A stretch of DNA of 64,000 nt from Aestuariivita boseongensis (lineage in GTDB: Bacteria > Pseudomonadota > Alphaproteobacteria > Rhodobacterales > Rhodobacteraceae), in NCBI RefSeq assembly GCF_001262635.1, contig NZ_JXYH01000008.1:1-64000 (forward strand). The letters run 5' to 3'. Below the pieces are notes generated by a model. That model was not told the DNA's origin. It did no database searches and was given only the letters and a program-made list of their open reading frames with translations. Position numbers and translations under genes: made by a program. Positions 36,658 to 44,281 of this stretch are shown piece after piece; within the stretch, counting starts at the first letter, position 1, and each line of letters begins with the position of its first letter.

Positions 36658-37569
36658 CTACCCTTCGAACGTTGCGCCCTTCGGCACGGGATGCCCGCGC
36701 AGAAACGTGTCCCTATCCTGCGCAGCCTTGCCCGCGCGCTGCAAGCGCAGAAGCTCTATCGCGCCGCTGCCGCAGGCCACGCGCAACCCATCGTCCAGCA
36801 CCTCTCCCGGCTGGCCCGATCCGTCCGCAAGACGGCTTGCCAACAGCTTGATCCGCTCGCCGTCCAACAGGGTCCAGGCACCGGGAAACGGCGACAGGCC
36901 CCGGATCTGCCGGTCAACGTCCACCGCCGGCTGCGTCCAGTCCACCCGCGCCTCGGCCTTGTCGATCTTGTGGGCGTATGTCACGCCCTCCTCCGGCTGA
37001 GGCTCCGGCGTCAGGTCATCCAGCCTGGCCAGCGCCTGCACGATCAGCGCCGCGCCCATCTGCGACAGGCGGTGGTGCAAATCTGCCGTCGTCTCCTCTG
37101 CGCCGATGGATGTTTCGCTGCGCAACAAAACGGGGCCGGTATCCAGACCTTCCTCCATTTGCATGATGCAGACGCCGGTTCGCTCATCGCCCGCCATGAT
37201 CGCGCGGTGGATGGGCGCGGCCCCGCGCCAGCGCGGCAGAAGGCTGGCATGGATGTTCAGGCATCCGCGCGCGGGCGCATCCAGAATGGCGCGCGGCAGC
37301 AGCAGGCCATAGGCGACGACCACGGCGACCTCTGCGCCCAGCGCGGCGAAGGCCGCCTGTTCCTCCGCCGGTTTCAGAGAGGTCGGGTGCCGCACCGGCA
37401 ATCCCAGCGCCTCGGCCCGTTGATGCACGGGCGTCGGGCGATCCTTCTTGCCACGACCCGCCGGGCGCGGCGGCTGGCAATAGACGCAGGCGATCTCATG
37501 GCCGGCCGCCACCAGCGCCTCAAGCACCGGAACCGAAAAATCAGGCGTTCCCATGAAGACGATCCGCAT
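36658..37569 (-). CDS. fmt: Methionyl-tRNA formyltransferase
   Basis: 303 residues. [19 protein letters not shown] at the start, [16 protein letters not shown] with the catalytic Asn and His, and the formyl-THF-binding domain are clear, with a C-terminal OB-like domain. It formylates initiator Met-tRNA. It lies two bases after the degenerate deformylase-like gene, coupling formylation and deformylation genes. Confidence 0.96.
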   Translation of the reverse strand: MRIVFMGTPDFSVPVLEALVAAGHEIACVYCQPPRPAGRGKKDRPTPVHQRAEALGLPVRHPTSLKPAEEQAAFAALGAEVAVVVAYGLLLPRAILDAPARGCLNIHASLLPRWRGAAPIHRAIMAGDERTGVCIMQMEEGLDTGPVLLRSETSIGAEETTADLHHRLSQMGAALIVQALARLDDLTPEPQPEEGVTYAHKIDKAEARVDWTQPAVDVDRQIRGLSPFPGAWTLLDGERIKLLASRLADGSGQPGEVLDDGLRVACGSGAIELLRLQRAGKAAQDRDTFLRGHPVPKGATFEG

Positions 37570-37571
37570 GC

Positions 37572-38069
37572 TCAGCCCTTCACCTTTCGCGCGCGGCGCA
37601 GCAGCATGTCGCGCTTCATCTTGGACAGGTTGTCGAAATACATTCTGCCGTTCAGATGGTCGATCTGATGCTGCACGCTGGTGGCTTCCAGATCAGTGAA
37701 ATCGCGCCGGGTCATCACCCCGTTTTCATCCAGATAGCGCACGGTCACGACCCGGGGCCGCTTCAGTTTCGCCGACACGCCCGGCAGGTTGGGCGAGGCT
37801 TCCTCATGTTCGCGCATCTCGGGCGAGGCCTGCAGGATCTCGGGGTTGGCCAGCCGCACCGCCCGCCCCCGCGTGTCCGATCCATCGACAACCGCAAGGC
37901 GCAGCATCACCCCGATCTGGGGCGCGGCAAGGCCGACGCCGGGCATCGCCTCCATCGTGTCGATCATGTCCTGCCAGATCGCACGGATCTCGTCGGTAAT
38001 CTCTTCCACCGGCGCGGCAGGCGTGCGCAGGCGCTTGTCGGGCCAGGGCAGACAGGGGCGCACGGTCAT
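37572..38069 (-). CDS. Peptide deformylase-like protein, catalytic residues altered
   Basis: 165 residues of the deformylase fold. Motif 1 GVGLAAPQ is intact, but motif 2, normally EGCLS with the metal-binding Cys, reads EASPNLPG without Cys, and motif 3 reads QHQIDHLNG with Gln in place of the catalytic Glu. Both metal-binding His of motif 3 remain. It is therefore unlikely to be an active deformylase. It may be a ribosome- or partner-binding paralogue. The reading frame is undamaged, so it is not a simple pseudogene. ATG overlaps the stop of the upstream deformylase gene. Confidence 0.85.
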   Translation of the reverse strand: MTVRPCLPWPDKRLRTPAAPVEEITDEIRAIWQDMIDTMEAMPGVGLAAPQIGVMLRLAVVDGSDTRGRAVRLANPEILQASPEMREHEEASPNLPGVSAKLKRPRVVTVRYLDENGVMTRRDFTDLEATSVQHQIDHLNGRMYFDNLSKMKRDMLLRRARKVKG

Positions 38070-38560
38070 GCGGTATAGGCCCTTTCGGCCTCCACCCGCG
38101 CTTCGGATGACAGGCGGTCCAGCGTGACGATGCCGTTCAGGTGATCCAGTTCATGCTGGACGCAGGCCGCGGCGAAGCCGGTGAACACCTGACTGACCCG
38201 CGCGCCCTCCAGAGAGGTCCAGACCAGATGCACCCGGTCGGGCCGCGTCACGCGCGTTGTGATGCCGGGGATCGACAGGCAGCCTTCGTCGGCTTCGGCC
38301 ACTGTCTCGCTGGCCTCAAGAATGTCCGGATTGATGAAAACCTGCGGATCGGGCGTGCCCTCTTTCCAGCTGACATCGGTAACGAAAACGCGGTTCATCA
38401 CCCCGATCTGTGGCGCGGCCAGACCCCGGCCCGGCGCGGCATACATCGTCTCAAGCATGTCTTCGGCCTGGGTGCGGATCGCGTCGGTGATCTCCTCCAC
38501 GGGATCACATGGCGTGCTCAGACGCGGATCGGGCCATTTGACGATCTCGCGCAGGCTCAT
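38066..38560 (-). CDS. def: Peptide deformylase, second paralogue
   Basis: 164 residues starting MSLREIVKWPDPRLSTPCDP. Motif 1 is GRGLAAPQ, with an Arg in place of the usual Val/Ile, motif 2 EGCLSIPG and motif 3 QHELDHLNG, so all metal and catalytic residues are present. It removes N-formyl groups from nascent proteins, or may have specialised targets. It is the middle of three adjacent paralogues joined by four-base overlaps. Confidence 0.9.
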   Translation of the reverse strand: MSLREIVKWPDPRLSTPCDPVEEITDAIRTQAEDMLETMYAAPGRGLAAPQIGVMNRVFVTDVSWKEGTPDPQVFINPDILEASETVAEADEGCLSIPGITTRVTRPDRVHLVWTSLEGARVSQVFTGFAAACVQHELDHLNGIVTLDRLSSEARVEAERAYTA

Positions 38561-39075
38561 GCGCGCGCCCGCTCGCGTTTCAGCTTCTGCATCTTGCGCG
38601 TGATCAGCTGGCGCTTGAGCGGTTTGAGGTAATCGATGAACAGCTTGCCATCCAGATGGTCTATCTCGTGCTGGACGCAGGTGGCCCACAGCCCGTCGAA
38701 CACTTCCTGCTGGGCATTTCCATCGCGGTCGATCCAGGCGACCTCTACCTCTCTGGGGCGGGTCACTTCGGCATATTGATCGGGGATCGACAGGCAGCCT
38801 TCCTCATAGACATTGGTGTCGTCCGAGGACGCCACCACAACCGGGTTGAACATGATCAGCGGGCGCGGCGGCGCGTCGTCCTGCTTCACGCAATCCAGCA
38901 CGATCAGGCGATCCAGTTCCCCCACCTGCGGCGCGGCCAATCCGATGCCCGGTGCGGCATACATCGTCTCAAGCATGTCATCGGCAAGCTGGCGCAGCTC
39001 GTCCGACAGGTCATCGACGGGTTTGCACAGCGTTTTCAGCCGCGGATCGGGGTGGATCAGGATCGAACGTTTCAT
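38557..39075 (-). CDS. def: Peptide deformylase, canonical
   Basis: 172 residues starting MKRSILIHPDPRLKTLCKPV. Motifs GIGLAAPQ, EGCLSIP and QHEIDHLDG are all canonical, and the C-terminal Lys/Arg-rich helix (LKRQLITRKMQKLKRERARA) resembles the ribosome-binding helix of E. coli PDF. This is the most likely housekeeping deformylase. It is the first gene of a def-def-def-like-fmt-glsB run. Confidence 0.94.
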   Translation of the reverse strand: MKRSILIHPDPRLKTLCKPVDDLSDELRQLADDMLETMYAAPGIGLAAPQVGELDRLIVLDCVKQDDAPPRPLIMFNPVVVASSDDTNVYEEGCLSIPDQYAEVTRPREVEVAWIDRDGNAQQEVFDGLWATCVQHEIDHLDGKLFIDYLKPLKRQLITRKMQKLKRERARA

Positions 39076-39175
39076 GGATGGTGATTTAGGCCCTAATCCG
39101 CCATATCGCAACGCCCCTTGCGCCCGCCCGCCAGCGCGTTAGCTTGCCCTGCGAACAGCGCCCGGAGACAGCCCC

Positions 39176-40348
39176 ATGAATTTTGACGAGATCATCGACC
39201 GCCGCGGAAGCCACTGCGTGAAGTGGGACATGATGGAAGAGCTTTATGGCGTGCCGCAGGACGACGGCATCGCCATGTGGGTCGCCGACATGGATTTCCG
39301 CCCGCCAGAGGTGGTGCAGGACGCCCTCCGCGAGATGATCGACCACGGGATTTACGGGTATTTCGGGGATGACAGCAAATACCGCGCGGCGATCCAGTGG
39401 TGGATGTCCACCCGCCACGGCTGGGAGATCCAGCCCGACTGGATTTTCACGACCCACGGACTGGTGAACGGCACGGCGCTGTGTGTGGATGCCTATTCCC
39501 AGCCGGGTGACGGGATCGTGCTGATGACCCCGGTCTATCACGCCTTTGCCAAGGTGATCCGCGCAGCCGGGCGCGAGGTGGTCGAATGCCAGATGATCAA
39601 CGAAGGCGGGCGTTACCTTCTGGATACCGACAGCTGGAACGCGCAGATGACCGGCAAGGAAAGCATGTTCATCCTGTGCTCCCCCCACAATCCGGGGGGG
39701 CGCGTCTGGAGCCGGGACGAGCTTCAGCAGATCGCCGATTTCGTCAAACGCCATGACCTGATCCTTGTGTCGGACGAGATCCACCATGATCTGGTGATGC
39801 CGGGCCACACCCATATCCCGATGGCCACGGTCGATACGTCGATCACCGACCGGCTGGTGATGATGACCGCCACCACCAAGACTTTCAACATCGCGGGCAG
39901 CCATTCGGGCAACGTGATCATCGAAGACCCCGACCTGCGCGCCCGCTTCGGCGCGCGCATGGCGGCGCTGGGCTTGTCGCCCAATTCCTTTGGCCTGTTC
40001 ATGGCGACAGCGGCCTATTCCCCTGAGGGCGCCGAATGGGTGGACGCGCTGGTTCAGTATCTGGATGGCAATCGCAAGCTGTTTGACGCGGGCGTGAATG
40101 CGATCCCCGGCCTGGCCTCCATGCCGCTTGAGGCGACCTATCTGGCCTGGGTCGATTTTTCCGGCACCGGCATGGAGATGGCCGAGTTCACGCGGCGGGT
40201 GCAGCAAGACGCGCGGATCGCGGTGAACCATGGCCCGTCTTTCGGCAAGGGGGGCGAGGATTTCCTGCGCTTCAACATCGCAACCCCCCGCGCACGGATC
40301 GAGGACGCGGTGGAACGGCTGGCCAAAGCCTTCTCGGACCTGCAATAG
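39176..40348 (+). CDS. patB: MalY/PatB family PLP C-S beta-lyase or aminotransferase
   Basis: 390 residues of fold-type I aminotransferase. The PLP lysine is Lys235 in TATTKTFNIAGSHSGN, preceded by SDEIHHDLVMPG with the PLP-binding Asp200. The N-terminal WVADMDFRPPEVVQDA is the MalY/PatB signature. Such enzymes release thiols, for instance cleaving cystathionine. It is divergent from the deformylase run and followed by an 18-base palindrome. Confidence 0.9.
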   Translation: MNFDEIIDRRGSHCVKWDMMEELYGVPQDDGIAMWVADMDFRPPEVVQDALREMIDHGIYGYFGDDSKYRAAIQWWMSTRHGWEIQPDWIFTTHGLVNGTALCVDAYSQPGDGIVLMTPVYHAFAKVIRAAGREVVECQMINEGGRYLLDTDSWNAQMTGKESMFILCSPHNPGGRVWSRDELQQIADFVKRHDLILVSDEIHHDLVMPGHTHIPMATVDTSITDRLVMMTATTKTFNIAGSHSGNVIIEDPDLRARFGARMAALGLSPNSFGLFMATAAYSPEGAEWVDALVQYLDGNRKLFDAGVNAIPGLASMPLEATYLAWVDFSGTGMEMAEFTRRVQQDARIAVNHGPSFGKGGEDFLRFNIATPRARIEDAVERLAKAFSDLQ

Positions 40349-40352
40349 AAAA

Positions 40353-40370
40353 TGTTTCGCGCGCGAAACA
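40353..40370. repeat. Perfect 18-base palindrome after patB
   Basis: TGTTTCGCG and CGCGAAACA form an uninterrupted dyad five bases after the patB stop. It may be an operator or terminator-like hairpin; no T-run follows. Related half-sites recur at 41037-41083, across the next gene. The remainder of 40371-40540 shows nothing clear. Confidence 0.55.
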
Positions 40371-40540
40371 ATTGGTCAAATTTTATCGAAATCAGGGGGT
40401 CGGGCGGCTTCCCTTTACCGCACATTTGGCATCTGGAAACTCAGGCCGGCAGAACCGCGGATCGCCGCGTGGAATCCAAGTCTGATAACGCTTCTACGAA
40501 CTTGCACGGAATCGGGCCGAAGCGGACATTCGGTTAAGCG

Positions 40541-40993
40541 TCATTGGGCGGGATCGTCTACGCCTGGGACAAATTTCGGCCGAGCATAGGCTGGCTTCCA
40601 GTTCAGGGTTGTCATGTAGCATGGTGCACAAAGTTTGCAGCCAACCTCGTTACAGGCGTTCGTGAAGTACGAGAGATTGCGTACCATCGTTTGCTTGCCG
40701 GATTTTATCTCGCTTTTGGAGAGCATGCGCCTTAATTCGGCCTGAGGCACTGCCCCTTTGTTCATGTGCATGCCACAGACAGTTGCCTTGCCCTCAACGT
40801 TTATCGTTGCGTATGCGATTACGGTTTCTCCTCGCTGCTCGGCCTCCCACTTCACAGTCGTTTTTTTGAAAAGTTGTTCGTTGCCTTTTAATGCCAGGCA
40901 TCCATCAAGAAACTCGCCGCCGGCGCTTGCTGCCGAAGTAAGCCCGACAAATACGAGCATAGTTACGAAAATTCTTAGATTAAACAGAGACAT
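40541..40993 (-). CDS. Cys-rich exported protein of unknown function
   Basis: 150 residues with a clear signal peptide (LRIFVTMLVFVGLTSAASA, cleavage near residue 24). The mature part has six Cys (32, 73, 114, 119, 122, 125), the last four as CX4CX2CX2C, suggesting disulfides or metal/heme-free binding in the periplasm. There is no family I recognise. ATG 40993 has AAGGGGGAG upstream. Base composition is visibly more AT-rich than its neighbours, about half GC, suggesting a later arrival. GTTTCGCG dyads flank it on both sides. Confidence 0.7.
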   Translation of the reverse strand: MSLFNLRIFVTMLVFVGLTSAASAGGEFLDGCLALKGNEQLFKKTTVKWEAEQRGETVIAYATINVEGKATVCGMHMNKGAVPQAELRRMLSKSEIKSGKQTMVRNLSYFTNACNEVGCKLCAPCYMTTLNWKPAYARPKFVPGVDDPAQ

Positions 40994-41036
40994 AAACTCC
41001 CCCTTCTTCAGCATTTGAAACAGGATACATCTCTTG

Positions 41037-41083
41037 GCGCGAAACCGTTTTGACTTACCGCAAAAGTTTGGAGTTTCGCGAAA
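41037..41083. repeat. GCGCGAAAC / GTTTCGCG inverted repeat upstream of the Cys-rich gene
   Basis: GCGCGAAAC (41037-41045) and GTTTCGCG (41073-41080) are inverted copies of the half-sites in the palindrome at 40353-40370. TTTCGCGAAA (41074-41083) is itself palindromic. They bracket the Cys-rich gene's upstream region. Confidence 0.45.
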
Positions 41084-41094
41084 GAATAGCAGCC

Positions 41095-41110
41095 GTTCAG
41101 TTGGTAGAGC
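41095..41110 (+). other. tRNA D-arm-like fragment, no complete tRNA
   Basis: GTTC-AGTTGGTA-GAGC reproduces a tRNA D-arm with a pairable four-base stem. Downstream bases do not fold into anticodon and T arms and no TTCGA-type T-loop follows. It is probably a relic or chance match near the edge of the AT-richer patch. Confidence 0.35.
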
Positions 41111-41259
41111 AGTCTTCAGACCGGCGTGCGGGTCAGGTCAGCTTTGTCCAGCATAGTTGCCGCCGCGCGTGACGACCTTTCAAAGACATCTTCGGGGGTA
41201 TCCAAGCCGCAAAGCTTGGCCGCAAACGGCGTTCTATTGGAAACCGCGATGTTTACTGC

Positions 41260-41284
41260 AAAAGGGCGGGCGGCGCGCCCTTTT
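41260..41284 (-). terminator. Terminator after the 116-residue hypothetical gene
   Basis: AAAAGGGCG and CGCGCCCTTTT form a stem with GC-rich loop and T-run on the minus strand, three bases beyond the stop of the gene at 41287. It can also work in the other direction. The stretch 41111-41259 contains no recognisable gene. Confidence 0.75.
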
Positions 41285-41286
41285 CG

Positions 41287-41637
41287 TCAGGTTTTCCCAA
41301 GCAGCGCGATGGGCGCGTCCGGTGCGCGATAGAAATCCAGGGGGGCCTTGTCATGGGCTTCGGTCGCGCGCTTGAATTCATAGCGCATCTCGCCCGCCTC
41401 CTCCTCCGACGCGATGATGAGGCATTGGGCAAGGTGGTTTGCACCGTCGTACAGATCGACCAGACCACGCAGCATCGGAACGACCCCGGCTTCCACCGCG
41501 AAGCCGGTGGCCCAGCGGCGCAGCACGCGATGTTGCCCCCCACCCGCTTCGATCCGCAGGCGGGATGTTTTCTTGAGGCCGGCAATCCGTGCCGCGTCCA
41601 GATCGTTCTGGACATCTTTGGGAAGGAAGGTGGTCAT
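41287..41637 (-). CDS. Conserved-looking hypothetical protein, 116 residues
   Basis: Starts MTTFLPKDVQNDLDAARIAG at ATG 41637 with GAGG upstream. Basic N-terminal third (LKKTSRLRIEAGGGQHRVLRR), then a helical region and EEEAGEMRYEFKRATEAHDKAP. No signal peptide, membrane helix or motif that I recognise. Codon use is like the neighbours, the gene has its own terminator, and it is divergent from the glutathionyl-hydroquinone reductase. Function unknown. Confidence 0.68.
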   Translation of the reverse strand: MTTFLPKDVQNDLDAARIAGLKKTSRLRIEAGGGQHRVLRRWATGFAVEAGVVPMLRGLVDLYDGANHLAQCLIIASEEEAGEMRYEFKRATEAHDKAPLDFYRAPDAPIALLGKT

Positions 41638-41723
41638 GGCAGCCTCGCGTCCGATAGCAGACATTAAGATGCGCTGATTCCCTTAAAAATCAAATGACAA
41701 GATCACTGGCGCTCCGAGATTGT

Positions 41724-41736
41724 TGCACATTGTGCA
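41724..41736 (+). promoter_or_regulatory. TGCACA-T-TGTGCA palindrome before the hydroquinone reductase gene
   Basis: A 13-base dyad in the 189-base divergent gap, 91 bases before the start codon at 41827. It could bind a TetR-, MarR- or LysR-type regulator; the protein is unknown. Confidence 0.35.
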
Positions 41737-41826
41737 CGTATGCAGACCCGTTGCGCGATGGCTGGGACTAGGCCCCGCAGGACACGGGCTTATGTTAAGC
41801 CCACGGAAAAAGGACGGAGAAGACAG

Positions 41827-42801
41827 ATGGGCTTACTGGTAGACGGCGAATGGCATGACCAATGGTACGACACCAAATCGACCGGCGGGAAATTCGTCCG
41901 TTCGGAATCCCAGTTTCGCAACTGGATCACCGCCGATGGCGGGCCGGGGCCGTCGGGTCAACCGGGGTTCAAGGCGGAAAGCGGGCGATATCATCTTTAT
42001 GTGTCCTATGCCTGCCCCTGGGCCCATCGCACGCTGATCTTCCGCAAGCTGAAGGGGCTTGAGGATCATATCACCGTCGCGGCGGTGCATCCCGACATGC
42101 TGGACAAGGGCTGGACCTTTGCCACCGATAACCACGGCGCTGATGGCGATCCTTTGTACGGATCGGACTTCGCCCATCAGATCTATACCCGCGCCGATCC
42201 CAAATATTCCGGCCGCGTGACGGTGCCGATCCTGTGGGACAAGACACAGGAAACCATCGTATCCAACGAAAGCGCCGAGATCATCCGCATGCTGAACAGC
42301 GCCTTTGACGGGATCACCGGCAATACCGACGATTACTGGCCCGAAGAGATGCGCGACGCCATCGAAGAGGTGAACGCACGCATCTACTCCACTGTGAACA
42401 ACGGTGTCTACAAATCCGGTTTCGCCACCAGCCAGGACGCCTATGACGAAGCTGTGCATGCGCTGTTCGACAGTCTCGACTGGCTGGAAGAACGGCTGTC
42501 AGAGAACCGTTACCTGATGGGCGACCGGATCACCGAAGCCGATTGGCGGCTGTTTACCACGCTGATCCGGTTCGACCCGGTCTATCACCTGCATTTCAAA
42601 TGCAACCGCCGCCGGATCGTGGATTACCCCAACCTCTGGGCCTATACGCGCGAGCTGTATCAGTGGCCGGGCGTGGCAGATACCGTGAACCTGGATCACA
42701 TCGTGCGGCATTACCATTACAGCCACGAAAGCATCAATCCGCACCGGATCATCCCGATCAACCCGGTTCTGGATTACACGGCGCCGCACAACCGCGGTTA
42801 A
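41827..42801 (+). CDS. Glutathionyl-hydroquinone reductase (xi-class GST, Ecm4 family)
   Basis: 324 residues. The catalytic Cys63 sits in SYACPWAHRTL, the hallmark of this class, and RFDPVYHLHFKCNRRRI and YPNLWAYTRELYQ occur in the C-terminal helical domain. It reduces glutathionyl-hydroquinones and so helps repair glutathionylated quinones. ATG 41827 has GGAGAAGACAG upstream. Its last four bases overlap the convergent response regulator. Confidence 0.93.
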   Translation: MGLLVDGEWHDQWYDTKSTGGKFVRSESQFRNWITADGGPGPSGQPGFKAESGRYHLYVSYACPWAHRTLIFRKLKGLEDHITVAAVHPDMLDKGWTFATDNHGADGDPLYGSDFAHQIYTRADPKYSGRVTVPILWDKTQETIVSNESAEIIRMLNSAFDGITGNTDDYWPEEMRDAIEEVNARIYSTVNNGVYKSGFATSQDAYDEAVHALFDSLDWLEERLSENRYLMGDRITEADWRLFTTLIRFDPVYHLHFKCNRRRIVDYPNLWAYTRELYQWPGVADTVNLDHIVRHYHYSHESINPHRIIPINPVLDYTAPHNRG

Positions 42802-43157
42802 TGTGCCCCGTAATGTTCGACCATCGCCGCCAGATCCTCGGGCGGGGATGAGCTTTGCACGAAGGCACAGGCATTCGGGCTGTGGGCAAAGATCGATCCG
42901 TCGGAAAAGAAGGTGGTGTTGGTGACAAAGATCACCCGCGCGTCCGGCGCGCGGTAGCTGGCGAAATCGGCCACAGCAAGGGCGCTGCCATCCTCCAGCA
43001 CCAGATCCAGAACGATGATATCGAAATTGCGCTCGTAAAGCGCGCCGATAGCGGTGTCCTGACTGGGCACCAAGGTGACGCTGGCTCCTTGCCGTTCCAA
43101 ATGACGGCGCCAGAGATGGCCAAGCTCGGTCTGGCTTTCTACGATCAATACATTCAT
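42798..43157 (-). CDS. Atypical single-domain response regulator
   Basis: 119 residues, receiver domain only. Asp51 in IIVLDLVLEDG can be phosphorylated and Thr79 is the switch residue. However, the acidic pocket reads VESQ with one Glu instead of two acidic residues, and the usual Lys near 101 is replaced by Gln (FVQSS). Without an output domain it may be a phosphate sink, an adaptor, or work without phosphorylation. No kinase is adjacent. A full CtrA-type site lies upstream. Confidence 0.82.
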   Translation of the reverse strand: MNVLIVESQTELGHLWRRHLERQGASVTLVPSQDTAIGALYERNFDIIVLDLVLEDGSALAVADFASYRAPDARVIFVTNTTFFSDGSIFAHSPNACAFVQSSSPPEDLAAMVEHYGAH

Positions 43158-43204
43158 TTTCTAACTTTCGGAGCACTGGCGGGCGCTCCTGATATTGTTC
43201 CCTG

Positions 43205-43242
43205 TTAACGGTTTGTTCAGAATTGATTAACAAATCCTTAAC
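43205..43242. promoter_or_regulatory. CtrA-type binding site between the response regulator and cobC
   Basis: TTAAC-AAATCC-TTAAC (43227-43242) matches the CtrA consensus TTAA-N7-TTAAC exactly, with another TTAAC at 43205-43209. It lies 70-85 bases upstream of the response regulator start and about 86 before cobC. CtrA is the cell-cycle/motility regulator of alphaproteobacteria. The rest of the gap shows no riboswitch I could recognise. Confidence 0.55.
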
Positions 43243-43327
43243 GCCTGCGAGACAGGTCTTAACATCCCGGAAAAATACCCCCACAACCGGCGGGAAGTCG
43301 CCAATTCCTCAGGAAGGACCGCCCAAA

Positions 43328-44281
43328 ATGCAGCCATCCAGCCCGGACATGCCCCGCGACCACGGCGGCAATCTGGATGCCGCAATGGCCCGGTTTGGCG
43401 GAAGGTCGGGGGATTGGCTGGACCTGTCGACGGGGATCAACCCGGTGCCCTATCCGGTGAAGGGGCTAACGGACACGGATTGGACCCGTCTGCCCGATGC
43501 AAGCGCGCAGGACGCCCTGCTTGAGGCCGCGCGCCGCTTTTGGCAGGTGCCGGAGGGGGCGGCGATCCTGGCCGCGCCAGGGGCGTCTGCGCTGATCGCG
43601 CGGCTGCCCTTGCTACGCCCTGCCGCGCGGGTGCAGATCACCATGCCCACCTATAACGAACATGCCGCTGCCTTTGCCGCCGCGGGCTGGGAGGTGACCG
43701 ATACCGGCCCGACAGAGGCGCGGGTGATGGTGCATCCGAACAACCCGGATGGGCATTTGTTCTCGGTCGCCGATATCACAGGTGATCTGACCGTGATCGA
43801 CGAAAGCTTTTGCGATATCTGCCCGGATCGCAGCCTGATCGCGCAGGCGACACGACCGGGCATGGTGATCCTGAAAAGCTTTGGCAAATTCTGGGGCCTT
43901 GCCGGGCTGCGCCTTGGCTTTGCCATTGGCGATCCGGAGGCCATCGCCGCGCTGGCGCAGATGCTGGGGCCATGGCCTGTTTCGGGGCCTGCGCTGCGGA
44001 TTGGGACGCGGGCTTTGGTGGATCTGACCTGGGCTGACGCCACGCGCGCGCGGCTCTCGGAGGATCGCGCGTGGCTGGATCGGGTGATGACCCGGATGGG
44101 AGCGCAGCCGGTGGGCGGTACGGATCTGTTTGGCCTGTATGCGGTCGAAGATGCTGCTGCGATGCAGGAGCGGCTGGCACGCGGCCATATCTGGACGCGC
44201 ATCTTCCCCTATTCGAAAACGCTGATCCGGCTGGGCCTGCCCGCGCCAGACAAACGCGCCCAACTGGAGACCGCGATATGA
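43328..44281 (+). CDS. cobC: Threonine-phosphate decarboxylase / cobalamin aminotransferase-like enzyme
   Basis: 317 residues, PLP fold type I. DLSTGINPVPYPV is the family start, HPNNPDGHLF and the PLP lysine in ILKSFGKFWGLAGLRLGF (Lys187) follow. In cobalamin synthesis it makes (R)-1-aminopropan-2-yl phosphate for the lower-ligand arm (called CobC in the aerobic and CobD in the Salmonella naming). ATG 43328 has AGGAAGGA upstream. Its stop overlaps the cbiB start. Confidence 0.9.
   Translation: MQPSSPDMPRDHGGNLDAAMARFGGRSGDWLDLSTGINPVPYPVKGLTDTDWTRLPDASAQDALLEAARRFWQVPEGAAILAAPGASALIARLPLLRPAARVQITMPTYNEHAAAFAAAGWEVTDTGPTEARVMVHPNNPDGHLFSVADITGDLTVIDESFCDICPDRSLIAQATRPGMVILKSFGKFWGLAGLRLGFAIGDPEAIAALAQMLGPWPVSGPALRIGTRALVDLTWADATRARLSEDRAWLDRVMTRMGAQPVGGTDLFGLYAVEDAAAMQERLARGHIWTRIFPYSKTLIRLGLPAPDKRAQLETAI

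Noticed and set aside
37572-38069. Calling the third deformylase a pseudogene
   Set aside because: The frame is intact, of normal length and coupled to its neighbours; only catalytic residues differ.
39086-40345. 419-codon open frame on the minus strand
   Set aside because: Antisense to patB with no motif.
41091-41170. Functional tRNA gene
   Set aside because: Only a D-arm is recognisable; acceptor, anticodon and T arms cannot be formed.
43158-43327. Cobalamin riboswitch before cobC
   Set aside because: No B12-box-like sequence or expected fold could be found; the region instead carries a CtrA-type site.
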